A stretch of 64,000 nt of DNA from Curtobacterium pusillum (GTDB taxonomy: Bacteria; Actinomycetota; Actinomycetes; Actinomycetales; Microbacteriaceae). The stretch lies in NCBI RefSeq assembly GCF_007673235.1, contig NZ_VDZH01000003.1, positions 283,168 through 347,167 on the forward strand. The letters run 5' to 3'. Positions 1 through 9,654 of the stretch are shown here, in pieces. The notes under the pieces were generated by a model, which saw only the letters and a list, made by a program, of their open reading frames with translations, searched no databases and was not told where the DNA came from. Made by a program: the position numbers and the translations under genes. The stretch's first letter is position 1. The number at the start of each line of letters is the position of its first letter.

Positions 1-16
1 CGTGCGCAAACGCACG
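1..16 (-). other. small hairpin downstream of rplO
   Basis: Arms CGTGCG (1-6) and CGCACG (11-16) flank a CAAA loop, directly after the rplO stop on the minus strand. It could be a weak pause or processing site between rplO and the next spc-operon gene, probably secY, which lies outside the window. There is no U-tract, and the window edge prevents a full view. Confidence 0.3.
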
Positions 17-30
17 GGCCGCCGACGGGG

Positions 31-495
31 TTACTGGGAGACGGTGCCGCCAGCAGCCGCGATCTTCTCGGCGGCGGACGCCGAGACCTTGTCGACCGAG
101 ACCGTGAGCTTCACGCTGATGTCACCCTGACCGAGAACCTTGACCTTCTCGTTCTTGCGGACGGCGCCCTTGGCGACCAGGTCCGCGACGGTGACGTCGC
201 CACCGTTGGGGTAGAGCTCCGCGATCTTGTCCAGGTTCACGACCTGGTACTCGACACGGAACGGGTTCTTGAACCCGCGGAGCTTCGGGGTGCGCATGTG
301 CAGCGGCATCTGCCCACCCTCGAAGCCGACCTTGACCTGGTAACGAGCCTTCTGACCCTTGGTACCACGGCCGGCGGTCTTGCCCTTGGAGCCCTCACCG
401 CGACCGACGCGGGTGCGAGCCTTCTTGGCACCCTCGGCGGGACGGAGGTGGTGCAGCTTCAGGACCTGCACGCGCTCGTTCTTCTCGTCGCTCAT
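31..495 (-). CDS. rplO: 50S ribosomal protein L15
   Basis: A 154-residue protein, the usual L15 length, that joins the large subunit late in assembly. The N-terminus holds the basic glycine-rich extension that threads into 23S rRNA (about residues 29-50, [14 protein letters not shown]), followed by the conserved [19 protein letters not shown] block at 58-76. ATG start. It overlaps rpmD upstream by four bases (492-495), the coupling typical of the spc operon. It is the last complete gene of the operon in this window. Confidence 0.97.
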   Translation of the reverse strand: MSDEKNERVQVLKLHHLRPAEGAKKARTRVGRGEGSKGKTAGRGTKGQKARYQVKVGFEGGQMPLHMRTPKLRGFKNPFRVEYQVVNLDKIAELYPNGGDVTVADLVAKGAVRKNEKVKVLGQGDISVKLTVSVDKVSASAAEKIAAAGGTVSQ

Positions 496-677
496 GCGTC
501 GACCTCCTCGACCTTCACGAGGTGCGCGACCGTTGCGACGTACCCGCGGTTCTGGGCGTTGTCCTCACGCAGGACCGTACGGCCGATGCGCTTGAGACCC
601 AGGCTGCGGAGCGTGTCGCGCTGGTACTGCTTCTCGCTGATAACGGACTTCGTCTGCGTGATCTTCAGCATCGCCAT
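492..677 (-). CDS. rpmD: 50S ribosomal protein L30
   Basis: A 61-residue L30, normal for bacteria, with the [20 protein letters not shown] motif typical of the family. The open frame runs further upstream, but that part is rpsE read in another frame. The ATG at 677 lies on the rpsE stop (ATGA overlap) and gives the family length. Large-subunit protein, translationally coupled to rpsE and rplO. Confidence 0.95.
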   Translation of the reverse strand: MAMLKITQTKSVISEKQYQRDTLRSLGLKRIGRTVLREDNAQNRGYVATVAHLVKVEEVDA

Positions 678-1507
678 CACGCACCTGCCTTCTCGGACGC
701 GGCACGCAGAGCAGCGGCCTCGGCCTGGAGCAGACGGTCCGGGACGACCCGGTCGACGGGGAGGCCGCGGCGGCTTGCGACCGCACGGGGCTCCTCGAGC
801 TGCTGCAGCGCCGTGACGGTCGCGTGCACGATGTTGATCGTGTTCGACGAGCCGAGCGACTTGCTCAGGACGTCGTGGATGCCGGCGCACTCGAGGACGG
901 CGCGGACCGGACCACCGGCGATGACACCGGTACCGGCAGCGGCCGGACGGAGGAGCACGACACCGGCAGCGGCCTCACCCTGCACCGGGTGCGGGATGGT
1001 GTTGCCGACGCGCGGGACGCGGAAGAAGTTCTTCTTCGCTTCCTCGACACCCTTCGAGATGGCGGTCGGGACCTCGCGGGCCTTGCCGTAGCCGACGCCC
1101 ACGAGACCGTTGCCGTCACCGACGACGACGAGCGCGGTGAAGCTGAAGCGACGACCACCCTTGACGACCTTGGAGACGCGGTTGATGGTCACGACGCGCT
1201 CGAGGAACTGGCTGTCGCCACCCCGCCCGTTGCGGTCGTTGCCACGGCCGCCACCCTGCTGACGGTCGCGTCCGCCACCACGGCGGCCACGGTTGTCGGC
1301 GGAGTCGCGGTTGTTCGATGCCGAACCCGCTGCGGTCTCGACGGGACGCTCGACGACCGGAACCTCGGGCTCCTTGGCCGCGGGGGCCTTGGCGCTCGTG
1401 TCGGCCTCGGTCGCCTCGGCGGTCGCGGTGGACTCGACGGCCTCGGTCGACTCGACCTCGGTCGACTCGACGTTGGCGTCTTCGTTCGTGTTCGCGATGT
1501 CGCTCAC
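677..1507 (-). CDS. rpsE: 30S ribosomal protein S5 with a long acidic/RGG N-terminal extension
   Basis: S5 shapes the mRNA entry pore and decoding fidelity. The core begins near residue 101 ([21 protein letters not shown]) and is well conserved. In front of it are about 100 extra residues: an acidic E/T/A/S tract (1-56) and an arginine-glycine tract (about 73-97, with GRRGGGR and [13 protein letters not shown]). The total of 276 residues compares with roughly 165-220 in most bacteria. GTG start; its GTGA overlaps the rplR stop. The tail looks disordered and its role is unknown. Confidence 0.96.
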   Translation of the reverse strand: MSDIANTNEDANVESTEVESTEAVESTATAEATEADTSAKAPAAKEPEVPVVERPVETAAGSASNNRDSADNRGRRGGGRDRQQGGGRGNDRNGRGGDSQFLERVVTINRVSKVVKGGRRFSFTALVVVGDGNGLVGVGYGKAREVPTAISKGVEEAKKNFFRVPRVGNTIPHPVQGEAAAGVVLLRPAAAGTGVIAGGPVRAVLECAGIHDVLSKSLGSSNTINIVHATVTALQQLEEPRAVASRRGLPVDRVVPDRLLQAEAAALRAASEKAGA

Positions 1508-1878
1508 AGGTTCAGCCCTCCTTCACGGGCACCATCGGCGATCGCGGCGACGCGACCGGCGTACTTGCTACCACCGCGGTCGAAGACCACGGCCTCGACG
1601 CCAGCGGCCTTCGCGCGCTCGGCGAGGAGTTCGCCGACGCGACGGGCCTTGGCCGTCTTGTCGCCGTCGAACGTGCGGAGGTCGGCCTCCATCGTCGACG
1701 CGCTGGCCAGCGTGTGGCCCTTCGCGTCGTCGATGACCTGGACGAACACGTGACGCGCCGAACGGGTGACAGCGAGACGCGGACGGGCCTCGGTGCCGGT
1801 GATCTTCTTGCGGAGACGGTTGTGACGGCGCGCCTTGGCGGCCGACTTGCTCTTGCCTCGTGTCTTGAGGAGACCCAT
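1504..1878 (-). CDS. rplR: 50S ribosomal protein L18
   Basis: L18 binds 5S rRNA in the central protuberance. The protein is about 124 residues with a basic N-terminus and the actinobacterial [19 protein letters not shown] and VVFDRGG blocks. Two starts are possible: GTG at 1884, overlapping the rplF stop (GTGA), or ATG at 1878 six bases later. I chose the ATG because it yields MGLLKTRG, the more family-like N-terminus. The junction is identical to that of rplD. Confidence 0.94.
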   Translation of the reverse strand: MGLLKTRGKSKSAAKARRHNRLRKKITGTEARPRLAVTRSARHVFVQVIDDAKGHTLASASTMEADLRTFDGDKTAKARRVGELLAERAKAAGVEAVVFDRGGSKYAGRVAAIADGAREGGLNL

Positions 1879-1880
1879 GA

Positions 1881-2417
1881 TCACTTACCTGACTTTCCGG
1901 CCTTGCGGCGCACGATCTCGCCGGCGTAGCGAACACCCTTGCCCTTGTAGGGCTCGGGCTTGCGCAGCTTGCGGATGTTTGCAGCGACCTCGCCGACGGA
2001 CTGCTTGTCGATGCCGTTGACGGTCAGCTTGTTGTTGCCCTCGACGGCGAAGCTGATGCCCGCGGGCGGCTCGACCGTGATCGGGTGGGAGTAGCCGAGC
2101 GCGAACTCGACGTTGTTGCCCTTCGCCTGCACGCGGTAACCGGTGCCGACGACCTCGAGGCCCTTGGAGTAGCCCTGGGTGACACCGACGATGTTGTTCG
2201 CGATGAGGGTACGGGTCAGGCCGTGCAGCGCACGCGAGCTGCGCTCGTCGTCCGGACGGGTGACGAGGACCTGGTTCTCCTCGACCTTGGCCTGGATGGG
2301 CTCCGCGACGACGAGCGCGAGCTCGCCCTTCGGGCCCTTGACCGCGACGTTCTGGCCGTCGATGGAGACGGTCACGCCAGCGGGGATGTCAATGGGAAGA
2401 CGTCCGATTCGAGACAT
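1881..2417 (-). CDS. rplF: 50S ribosomal protein L6
   Basis: 178 residues, standard length. It begins [15 protein letters not shown] and ends with the conserved GIRYxGE-type element ([21 protein letters not shown]). L6 sits near the sarcin-ricin loop and the L7/L12 stalk base. It lies between rpsH and rplR in the usual spc order. Confidence 0.97.
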   Translation of the reverse strand: MSRIGRLPIDIPAGVTVSIDGQNVAVKGPKGELALVVAEPIQAKVEENQVLVTRPDDERSSRALHGLTRTLIANNIVGVTQGYSKGLEVVGTGYRVQAKGNNVEFALGYSHPITVEPPAGISFAVEGNNKLTVNGIDKQSVGEVAANIRKLRKPEPYKGKGVRYAGEIVRRKAGKSGK

Positions 2418-2423
2418 TGTCGA

Positions 2424-2822
2424 TCACCACACGTAGGCGAGGACTTCCCCACCCACGCCCTTCTGCTCGGCTTCGCGGTCGGTGAGCAGTCCCGACGAGG
2501 TCGAGAGGATCGCCACGCCGAGGCCACCGAGGACCTGGGGGATCTCCGTCGACTTCGCGTACACCCGGAGACCGGGCTTCGAGACGCGCTTGATGCCGGC
2601 GATCGAGCGTTCGCGCTCGGGGCCGTACTTCAGGTCGATCGTGAGGGTCTCGCCGACACGGGCGTCCTCGATCTTCCATTCGCTGATGTAACCCTCGCGC
2701 TTGAGGATCTCAGCGATGTTCTTCTTCAGCTTGGAGCTGGGAAGCGAGACGGCGTCGTGGTGCGCCGAGTTCGCGTTCCGCAATCTGGTCAGCATGTCTG
2801 CGACCGGATCGGTCATCGTCAT
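2424..2822 (-). CDS. rpsH: 30S ribosomal protein S8
   Basis: 132 residues when started at the ATG at 2822 ([17 protein letters not shown]), matching the family. The open frame extends upstream without homology. The C-terminal block [22 protein letters not shown] is characteristic. S8 organises the central domain of 16S rRNA and in many bacteria represses its own operon by binding spc mRNA. No matching S8 target was looked for here. It is separated from rplE by 153 bases holding two hairpins. Confidence 0.95.
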   Translation of the reverse strand: MTMTDPVADMLTRLRNANSAHHDAVSLPSSKLKKNIAEILKREGYISEWKIEDARVGETLTIDLKYGPERERSIAGIKRVSKPGLRVYAKSTEIPQVLGGLGVAILSTSSGLLTDREAEQKGVGGEVLAYVW

Positions 2823-2888
2823 GATGGTCGTCCATTCTTCGCCTGGTTTCGACACCCGTTCCACGAATGCCGACCTGAGCGATCGGGT

Positions 2889-2913
2889 GATCCTGGGGCG
2901 ATTCCCCTGGATC
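2889..2913 (-). other. second hairpin in the rplE-rpsH gap
   Basis: GATCC-A-GGGG pairs with CCCC-A-GGATC around an AATCG loop, leaving one A-A mismatch. It lies just downstream, in the transcription direction, of the stronger hairpin at 2927-2962. It has no U-tract. Possibly part of an attenuator or an RNA-processing element. Confidence 0.4.
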
Positions 2914-2926
2914 GGTGTGTTCGTGC

Positions 2927-2962
2927 GTGCGGGCCGGAGGACGTGAATCCTCCGGCCCGCAC
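2927..2962 (-). terminator. perfect 15-bp hairpin between rplE and rpsH
   Basis: Arms 2927-2941 and 2948-2962 are perfect inverted complements (GTGCGGGCCGGAGGA on plus) around a six-base loop. The position is 13 bases after the rplE stop and about 100 bases before rpsH. No U-tract follows, as is common for actinobacterial terminators, so it may attenuate transcription or stabilise the mRNA. Confidence 0.5.
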
Positions 2963-2975
2963 CGCCCGAAGTATC

Positions 2976-3566
2976 TTAGACCGTCTGCTCGGCAGAACGG
3001 AACGGGAACCCGAGCTGGCGGAGCAGCGCGCGGCCCTCGTCGTCCGACTTCGCGGTGGTCACGACGGTGATGTCGAAGCCACGCACGCGGTCGATGCGGT
3101 CCTGATCGATCTCGTGGAACACGGACTGCTCCGTGAGACCGAACGTGTAGTTGCCGTTGCCGTCGAACTGCTTGTCGCTGAGGCCGCGGAAGTCGCGGAT
3201 GCGGGGCAGTGCGAGGGTCACGAGGCGGTCGATGAACTCCCACGCGCGGTCACCACGGAGGGTGACGTGCGCGCCGATGGCCTGGCCCTCACGCAGCTTG
3301 AACTGCGCGATGGACTTGCGGGCCTTCGTGACCTGGGGCTTCTGACCCGTGATCGCCGTGAGGTCCTTGATGGCCCCCTCGATGATCTTCGAGTCGCGAG
3401 CGGCCTCACCGACACCGGTGTTCACGACGACCTTGACCAGGCCGGGGACCTGGTTGACGTTCGCGTACCCGAACTGCTCGGTGAGGGCAGCCTTGATCTC
3501 GTTCTTGTACTTCTGCTTGAGGCGCGGCTCGACCTTGGTCGCCGGCGCGGCAGTCGTGTCGGTCAT
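2976..3566 (-). CDS. rplE: 50S ribosomal protein L5
   Basis: 196 residues, slightly longer than the usual 180-187 owing to an N-terminal [15 protein letters not shown] extension. Conserved blocks include [30 protein letters not shown] and the C-terminal [21 protein letters not shown]5 binds 5S rRNA and contacts P-site tRNA. Its start codon shares a base with the rplX stop. Confidence 0.97.
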   Translation of the reverse strand: MTDTTAAPATKVEPRLKQKYKNEIKAALTEQFGYANVNQVPGLVKVVVNTGVGEAARDSKIIEGAIKDLTAITGQKPQVTKARKSIAQFKLREGQAIGAHVTLRGDRAWEFIDRLVTLALPRIRDFRGLSDKQFDGNGNYTFGLTEQSVFHEIDQDRIDRVRGFDITVVTTAKSDDEGRALLRQLGFPFRSAEQTV

Positions 3567-3925
3567 CAGAGCTTCTCACCCGACTTCTTGGCGTAGCGGA
3601 CGCGGACGGTCTTCTTGACGCCGTCCTTCTCCACCTCTTCGTTGCGGAAACCGACGCGCGTCGGCTTCTTGGTCTTCGGGTCGACGATGGCGACGTTCGA
3701 CACGTGGATCGGAGCCTCGTGCTGCTCGATGCCGCCGGTCTTCGAGCCGCGCTGCGTCTGGCCGACGCGGACGTGCTTCGTGACGAAGTTCACGCCCTCG
3801 ACGACGACGCGGTTCTTGTCCTTGAGGACCTCGATGACCTTGCCCTGCTTGCCACGGTCACCGCCGCGCTCCTGCTTGGCACCCGTGATGACCTGGACGA
3901 GGTCACCCTTCTTGATGTTCGCCAT
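3566..3925 (-). CDS. rplX: 50S ribosomal protein L24
   Basis: 119 residues with a KOW motif at the N-terminus ([29 protein letters not shown]) and the conserved [10 protein letters not shown] and [16 protein letters not shown] segments. It is about 15 residues longer than many L24 proteins, with a basic C-terminus. It initiates large-subunit assembly near the exit tunnel. Four bases separate it from rplN. Confidence 0.96.
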   Translation of the reverse strand: MANIKKGDLVQVITGAKQERGGDRGKQGKVIEVLKDKNRVVVEGVNFVTKHVRVGQTQRGSKTGGIEQHEAPIHVSNVAIVDPKTKKPTRVGFRNEEVEKDGVKKTVRVRYAKKSGEKL

Positions 3926-3928
3926 GGC

Positions 3929-4297
3929 TTACAGCACCTCCGGCGCGAGCGAGATGATCTTCATGAACTTCTTGTCACGGAGCTCGCGACCGACCGGACC
4001 GAAGATGCGCGTGCCGCGCGGGTCGCCGTCAGCCTTGAGGATCACTGCCGCGTTCTCGTCGAACTTGATGTAGGAGCCGTCCTGACGACGGGTCTCCTTC
4101 TTGGTGCGAACGATGACCGCCTTGACGACGTCACCCTTCTTCACGTTGCCGCCGGGGATGGCGTCCTTCACCGTGGCGACGATGACGTCACCGAGACCGG
4201 CGTAGCGACGACCCGAGCCACCGAGCACGCGGATGGTCAAGATCTCCTTGGCACCCGTGTTGTCGGCGACCTTGAGGCGGGATTCCTGCTGAATCAC
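3929..4297 (-). CDS. rplN: 50S ribosomal protein L14
   Basis: 122 residues, exactly the family length. It starts [18 protein letters not shown] and includes [22 protein letters not shown]14 lies at the subunit interface (bridges B5/B8) and is the target of the silencing factor RsfS. First gene of the spc segment, 31 bases after rpsQ. Confidence 0.97.
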   Translation of the reverse strand: MIQQESRLKVADNTGAKEILTIRVLGGSGRRYAGLGDVIVATVKDAIPGGNVKKGDVVKAVIVRTKKETRRQDGSYIKFDENAAVILKADGDPRGTRIFGPVGRELRDKKFMKIISLAPEVL

Positions 4298-4328
4298 TGC
4301 TGTCTCCTATTCCGAAGCAGGCCGGGGC

Positions 4329-4613
4329 CTACTTGGCCTTCTCGAGGATCTCGACCAGGCGCCAGCGCTTGGAAGCGCTGAGGGGACGGGTCTCGCTGAT
4401 CACGACGAGGTCGCCGACACCAGCGGTGCCGAGCTCGTCGTGGGCCTTCACCTTGGACGTGCGACGGATGATCTTGCCGTAGAGCGCGTGCTTCACGCGG
4501 TCCTCGACCTCGACCACGATGGTCTTGTCCATCTTGTCGCTCGTGACGTAGCCACGACGCGTCTTGCGGTAGCCGCGAGCGGAGGCGGCGGAGGTCTTCT
4601 CTTCGTTCGCCAT
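4329..4613 (-). CDS. rpsQ: 30S ribosomal protein S17
   Basis: 94 residues. The core [33 protein letters not shown] is split by my length limit, but its DKMDKTIVV element and the C-terminal [19 protein letters not shown] are diagnostic. S17 is a primary 16S rRNA binder. Its start shares a base with the rpmC stop; last gene of the S10 segment. Confidence 0.96.
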   Translation of the reverse strand: MANEEKTSAASARGYRKTRRGYVTSDKMDKTIVVEVEDRVKHALYGKIIRRTSKVKAHDELGTAGVGDLVVISETRPLSASKRWRLVEILEKAK

Positions 4614-4933
4614 TACTTCTCCTCGGCGGTCTCGGCCTCGGTCGACTCAGCCGGCTTCTCAGCCTTCTTGGTCGTCTTCTTGGCCTTGGTGGCGGTCTCG
4701 ACGGGCGCGGGAGTGGCACGGATGCCGAGCTCGCGCTCGCGGAGGACGGTGTAGATGCGAGCGATGTCGCGCTTGACGGCACGGAGACGACCGTGGCTCT
4801 CCAGCTGGCCGGTGGCCGACTGGAAGCGGAGGTTGAAGAGTTCCTCCTTGGCCTTCTTCAGTTCGTCAGCAAGACGCTCGTTCTCGAACGTGTCGAGCTC
4901 CGTCGGACGGAGCTCCTTGGAACCGATCGCCAT
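4613..4933 (-). CDS. rpmC: 50S ribosomal protein L29 with a charged C-terminal tail
   Basis: 106 residues from the ATG at 4933, which sits on the rplP stop (TAATG). The two-helix L29 core occupies about residues 1-72 ([40 protein letters not shown]). It is followed by a 30-residue K/A/T/E-rich tail (from about 75), whereas most L29 proteins end near residue 65-75. L29 is next to the exit tunnel and contacts signal recognition particle and trigger factor. What the tail does is unknown. Confidence 0.95.
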   Translation of the reverse strand: MAIGSKELRPTELDTFENERLADELKKAKEELFNLRFQSATGQLESHGRLRAVKRDIARIYTVLRERELGIRATPAPVETATKAKKTTKKAEKPAESTEAETAEEK

Positions 4934-5352
4934 TATGCGTCGCCCTCCTCGCGCTTGATGATGCGTGCCTTGAGGGGCAGCTTGTGGATTGCACGGGTCA
5001 GCGCCTCGCGGGCGATGTCCTCGCTGACGCCGGAGAGCTCGAAGAGCACACGACCCGGCTTGACGTTGGCGACCCACCACTCGGGGGAACCCTTACCGGA
5101 ACCCATGCGGGTCTCGGCCGGCTTCTTCGTGAGCGGACGGTCCGGGTAGATGTTGATCCACACCTTGCCGCCACGCTTGATGTGACGCGTCATGGCGATA
5201 CGAGCGGACTCGATCTGACGGTTGGTCACGTAAGCGGGCGTGAGGGCCTGGATACCGAAGTCACCGAACGACACCTTGGTGCCACCGGTTGCCTGGCCCG
5301 AACGCTTCGGGTGGTGCTGCTTGCGGTGCTTGACTCGACGGGGAATAAGCAT
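4933..5352 (-). CDS. rplP: 50S ribosomal protein L16
   Basis: 139 residues, standard. It begins [19 protein letters not shown] and carries [26 protein letters not shown], the tRNA-contact loop region. L16 organises the A-site side of the peptidyl transferase centre. Two bases separate it from rpsC. Confidence 0.97.
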   Translation of the reverse strand: MLIPRRVKHRKQHHPKRSGQATGGTKVSFGDFGIQALTPAYVTNRQIESARIAMTRHIKRGGKVWINIYPDRPLTKKPAETRMGSGKGSPEWWVANVKPGRVLFELSGVSEDIAREALTRAIHKLPLKARIIKREEGDA

Positions 5353-5354
5353 GG

Positions 5355-6152
5355 TTACGCCTCAACTCCTGCGCCGGCCGGCGCGTCCTGCGGAGCCTGC
5401 TGCTGACGTCCACCGCGGTCGCCGCCACGGCGGTCGCCGCGCTCGCCACGGGGGCCGCCACGACGCTCGGGGCGCGACGAACGCTGGTTCGCCTGCTCGC
5501 GAGCGAGCTCCTTGTTCGTGATGTCGCCCTTGTAGATCCAGACCTTCACGCCGATGCGGCCGAACGTGGTCCGGGCCTCGTAGAAGCCGTAGTCGATGTT
5601 CGCGCGGAGCGTGTGCAGGGGCACGCGGCCCTCGCGGTAGAACTCCGAGCGCGACATCTCGGCGCCGCCGAGACGACCCGACACCTGGATGCGGACACCC
5701 TTGGCGCCGGCGCGCTGTGCACCCTGCAGGCCCTTGCGCATGGCGCGACGGAACGCGACACGAGCGGAGAGCTGCTCGGCGATGCCCTGCGCGACGAGCT
5801 GGGCCTCGGTCTCGGGGTTCTTGACCTCGAGGATGTTGAGCTGGATCTGCTTCTTGGTGAGCTTCTCGAGCTCGCCACGGACGCGCTCCGCCTCGGCGCC
5901 ACGGCGACCGATGACGATGCCCGGACGCGCGGTGTGGATGTCCACGCGGACACGGTCACGGGTGCGCTCGAGCTCGATGCGGGCGACGCCGGCACGGTCG
6001 AGGGTCTTCTTCAGGTACTCGCGCACCTTGATGTCCTCGGCCACGTAGTCGGCGTAGCGCTGACCCGGCTTCGTGCTGTCGGTGAACCAGTGCGAGACGT
6101 GGTCCGTCGTGATCCCGAGACGGAAGCCGTACGGGTTGACCTTCTGGCCCAT
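5355..6152 (-). CDS. rpsC: 30S ribosomal protein S3 with an RGG-rich C-terminal tail
   Basis: 265 residues. The KH-domain part ([20 protein letters not shown]) and the S3 C-domain ([20 protein letters not shown]) are well conserved. From about residue 218 there is a 48-residue basic, low-complexity tail rich in RGG and GERGDRRGG repeats, ending [12 protein letters not shown]3 lines the mRNA entry pore, as does S5, which also carries an RGG tract here. The start shares a base with the rplV stop. Confidence 0.97.
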   Translation of the reverse strand: MGQKVNPYGFRLGITTDHVSHWFTDSTKPGQRYADYVAEDIKVREYLKKTLDRAGVARIELERTRDRVRVDIHTARPGIVIGRRGAEAERVRGELEKLTKKQIQLNILEVKNPETEAQLVAQGIAEQLSARVAFRRAMRKGLQGAQRAGAKGVRIQVSGRLGGAEMSRSEFYREGRVPLHTLRANIDYGFYEARTTFGRIGVKVWIYKGDITNKELAREQANQRSSRPERRGGPRGERGDRRGGDRGGRQQQAPQDAPAGAGVEA

Positions 6153-6544
6153 TACTTGCTCGCCTTCTTGCTCGTCGCGGCAGCCTCGACCTCATCCGGC
6201 GTCGCGAGGACGACCGTGATGTGGCTGGTGCGCTTGTTGATGCGGAAGGCGCGGCCCTGGGCGCGCGGCTGGAACCGCTTCAGGGTCGTACCTTCGTCGA
6301 CGAAGACGCGGCTCACGTAGAGGTCGCGCTCGTCGAGGAAGCTGTTCGTCGAGTCCGCCTTCACCCGGGCGTTCGCGATCGCCGAGGCGACCAGCTTGTA
6401 CACGGGCTCCGAAGCGCCCTGCGGGGCGAACTTCAGGATGGCGAGCGCCTCGTGGGCCTGCTTGCCGCGGATCAGCTCGATGACGCGACGGGCCTTCTGA
6501 GGCGTGACGCGGATGTGTCGCACGCGTGCGATCGACTCCACCAT
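6152..6544 (-). CDS. rplV: 50S ribosomal protein L22
   Basis: 130 residues. It begins [21 protein letters not shown] and contains the beta-hairpin sequence [22 protein letters not shown] that lines the exit tunnel near the macrolide site. The C-terminus has a short A/K-rich tail ([11 protein letters not shown]). It lies 25 bases downstream of rpsS. Confidence 0.97.
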   Translation of the reverse strand: MVESIARVRHIRVTPQKARRVIELIRGKQAHEALAILKFAPQGASEPVYKLVASAIANARVKADSTNSFLDERDLYVSRVFVDEGTTLKRFQPRAQGRAFRINKRTSHITVVLATPDEVEAAATSKKASK

Positions 6545-6569
6545 TTCGTTCCTCCTCTGCGTCGCCGCG

Positions 6570-6851
6570 TTAGCGGCGACGGCCCTTCTTGTCGTCCTTC
6601 ACGTGACCACGGAAGGTGCGGGTCGGCGCGAACTCGCCGAGCTTGTGACCGACCATCGACTCGGTGACGAACACCGGGATGTGCTTGCGGCCGTCGTGCA
6701 CGGCGATCGTGTGCCCGAGCATGTTCGGGATGATCATCGAGCGACGCGACCAGGTGCGGATCACGTTCTTGGTGTTGGCCTCGTTCTGCGTGACGACCTT
6801 GCGAAGCAGGTGCTCGTCGACGAAGGGGCCCTTCTTCAGACTGCGTGGCAT
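6570..6851 (-). CDS. rpsS: 30S ribosomal protein S19
   Basis: 93 residues, standard. [19 protein letters not shown] at the start and [21 protein letters not shown] near the end are highly conserved. It sits in the 30S head with S13 and touches A-site tRNA. Short spacers of 11 and 25 bases flank it. Confidence 0.97.
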   Translation of the reverse strand: MPRSLKKGPFVDEHLLRKVVTQNEANTKNVIRTWSRRSMIIPNMLGHTIAVHDGRKHIPVFVTESMVGHKLGEFAPTRTFRGHVKDDKKGRRR

Positions 6852-6862
6852 CTTCTGAACTC

Positions 6863-7702
<840 letters not shown>

Positions 7703-7720
7703 GATTTATCCCTCTGGTCC

Positions 7721-8020
7721 TCAGCCGACAGCCGTGAAGATGTCGATCGAACCGGACTTGAGCGTCACGATGGCGCGCTTGGTGTCCTTGCGCTTGCCCA
7801 TGCCGAAACGCGTGCGACGGGTCTTGCCCGGACGGTTCAGCGTGTTGATGCTCGCGACCTTGACGTCGAAGATCTTCTCGATGGCGAGCTTGATCTCGGT
7901 CTTGTTCGAACGGGGGTCCACGATGAACGTGTACTTGCCCTGGTCGATCAGGCCGTAGCTCTTCTCCGAGACGACCGGCGAGATGATGATGTCGCGCGGG
8001 TCCTTGTTGAAGCCGCTCAT
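7721..8020 (-). CDS. rplW: 50S ribosomal protein L23
   Basis: 99 residues. It starts [20 protein letters not shown] and includes [21 protein letters not shown]23 is the docking site at the tunnel exit for trigger factor and SRP. It overlaps rplD by four bases (ATGA). Confidence 0.97.
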   Translation of the reverse strand: MSGFNKDPRDIIISPVVSEKSYGLIDQGKYTFIVDPRSNKTEIKLAIEKIFDVKVASINTLNRPGKTRRTRFGMGKRKDTKRAIVTLKSGSIDIFTAVG

Positions 8021-8676
8021 GCGGAGATCTCCTTCGCGGTCTTCGACGCGATGAAGGCGTCGAGTGCGCTCTTGCTGAAGACGAGCGCGTCGGCCTTGAG
8101 CACGTCGTAGGCGTTGAGCTGGCCGTACGAGAGCGCGTGGACGTTCGGCAGGTTGCGGATCGACTTGAGCGTCAGCTCGTCGTCCTGCTCGAGCACGATG
8201 AGCACGTGCTTGACGGGCGCGACCTTCTCGAGGAGCGTGCGGGCGGTCTTGGTCGACGGCACCTCGGCCGTGACGAAGCCCTCCACAGCGGAGATGCGGC
8301 CACCGCGGGCGCGGTCCGAGAGCGAGCCGAGCAGAGCAGCGGCGATCATCTTCTTCGGGGTGCGCTGCGAGTAGTCGCGCGGGGTCGGTCCGTGGACGAC
8401 GCCACCGCCGGTGTGCTCCGGAGCGCGGACCGAACCCTGACGGGAGCGGCCGGTGCCCTTCTGCTTGAACGGCTTGCGACCGGCACCGCGGACTTCGCCG
8501 CGGTTCTTGGTCTTGTGGGTGCCCTGACGCGCGGCTGCGAGCTGCGCGGTGACGACCTGGTGGATCAGCGGGACGTTGGTCTCGACGTCGAAGAGCTCGG
8601 CGGGGAGCTCGACGGTGCCGGACTTGGTCCCCGATGCGTCGAGGACGTCGATCGTGGTTGCGGTCGTGGTGGCCAT
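8017..8676 (-). CDS. rplD: 50S ribosomal protein L4
   Basis: About 219 residues from the ATG at 8676 ([13 protein letters not shown]). A GTG at 8682 overlapping the rplC stop (GTGA) is the alternative and would add two residues. The tunnel loop ([31 protein letters not shown]) is conserved. In many bacteria L4 also represses the S10 operon through its leader. The spacer is identical to the one before rplR. Confidence 0.95.
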   Translation of the reverse strand: MATTTATTIDVLDASGTKSGTVELPAELFDVETNVPLIHQVVTAQLAAARQGTHKTKNRGEVRGAGRKPFKQKGTGRSRQGSVRAPEHTGGGVVHGPTPRDYSQRTPKKMIAAALLGSLSDRARGGRISAVEGFVTAEVPSTKTARTLLEKVAPVKHVLIVLEQDDELTLKSIRNLPNVHALSYGQLNAYDVLKADALVFSKSALDAFIASKTAKEISA

Positions 8677-8678
8677 GA

Positions 8679-9332
8679 TCACTTACCCTTCACGGCGGTG
8701 CGGACGAAGACGGAGCGACCGCGAGCACCGGGGATCGCGCCCTTGACGAGCAGCAGACCCTTCTCGGCGTCGACGGCGTGCACCGTGAGGTTGAGGACGG
8801 TCACGCGCTCGCCACCCATGCGACCAGCCATCCGCATGCCCTTGAAGACACGCGACGGGGTCGACGAAGCACCGATCGAGCCGGGCTTGCGGTGGTTGCG
8901 GTGCGCACCGTGCGAGGCGCCGACGCCGTGGAAGCCGTGGCGCTTCATGACACCGGCGAAGCCCTTGCCCTTGGAAGTGCCGACGACGTCGACCTTCTGG
9001 CCGGCCTCGAAGGTGTCGACGGTGAGCTCCTGGCCGAGCGTGTACTCGGCGGAGTCGTTGGTGCGGATCTCCGTGAGGGTGCGGCGCGGGGTGACCCCGG
9101 CGGCCTCGAAGTGACCAGCGGCCGGCTTGTTGACCTTGCGCGGGTCGATGGCGCCGGCGGCGATCTGGATCGCCTCGTAGCCGTCGCGCTCGACGTTGCG
9201 GATCTGGGTGACCACGTTCGGGCCGACCTCGATCACGGTGACGGGGATGAACTTGTTGTTCTCGTCCCACACCTGGGTCATCCCGAGCTTCTTGCCGAGG
9301 AGGCCCTTGACGGTCTTGGTTGAATTCGCCAT
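8679..9332 (-). CDS. rplC: 50S ribosomal protein L3
   Basis: 217 residues. N-terminal [21 protein letters not shown] and central [19 protein letters not shown] with [20 protein letters not shown] mark L3. It is an early assembly protein whose loop reaches toward the peptidyl transferase centre. It lies 13 bases downstream of rpsJ. Confidence 0.98.
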   Translation of the reverse strand: MANSTKTVKGLLGKKLGMTQVWDENNKFIPVTVIEVGPNVVTQIRNVERDGYEAIQIAAGAIDPRKVNKPAAGHFEAAGVTPRRTLTEIRTNDSAEYTLGQELTVDTFEAGQKVDVVGTSKGKGFAGVMKRHGFHGVGASHGAHRNHRKPGSIGASSTPSRVFKGMRMAGRMGGERVTVLNLTVHAVDAEKGLLLVKGAIPGARGRSVFVRTAVKGK

Positions 9333-9345
9333 CAGTGCAGCCCCC

Positions 9346-9654
9346 TTACAGCTTGATCTCGATGTTGACGTCGGCCGGCAGGTCGAGTCGCATGAGCGAG
9401 TCGACGGCCTTCGGCGTCGGGTCGACGATGTCGATGACCCGCTTGTGCGTGCGCTTCTCGAAGTGCTCGCGCGAGTCCTTGTACTTGTGGGGAGAACGGA
9501 TCACGGTGACCACGTTCTTCTCGGTGGGGAGCGGCACCGGGCCGACCACGGTCGCACCGGCACGGGTCACCGTGTCGACGATCTTCCGGGCCGACGTGTC
9601 GATGACCTCGTGGTCGTACGACTTGAGCCGGATGCGGATCTTCTGTCCCGCCAT
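9346..9654 (-). CDS. rpsJ: 30S ribosomal protein S10
   Basis: 102 residues from the ATG at 9654 ([19 protein letters not shown]), the exact family length. The longer open frame upstream is unrelated sequence. S10 is both a 30S head protein and, as NusE, part of the antitermination complex with NusB. First gene of the S10 operon. A GAGAGGA Shine-Dalgarno sequence precedes it by about ten bases. Confidence 0.97.
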   Translation of the reverse strand: MAGQKIRIRLKSYDHEVIDTSARKIVDTVTRAGATVVGPVPLPTEKNVVTVIRSPHKYKDSREHFEKRTHKRVIDIVDPTPKAVDSLMRLDLPADVNIEIKL

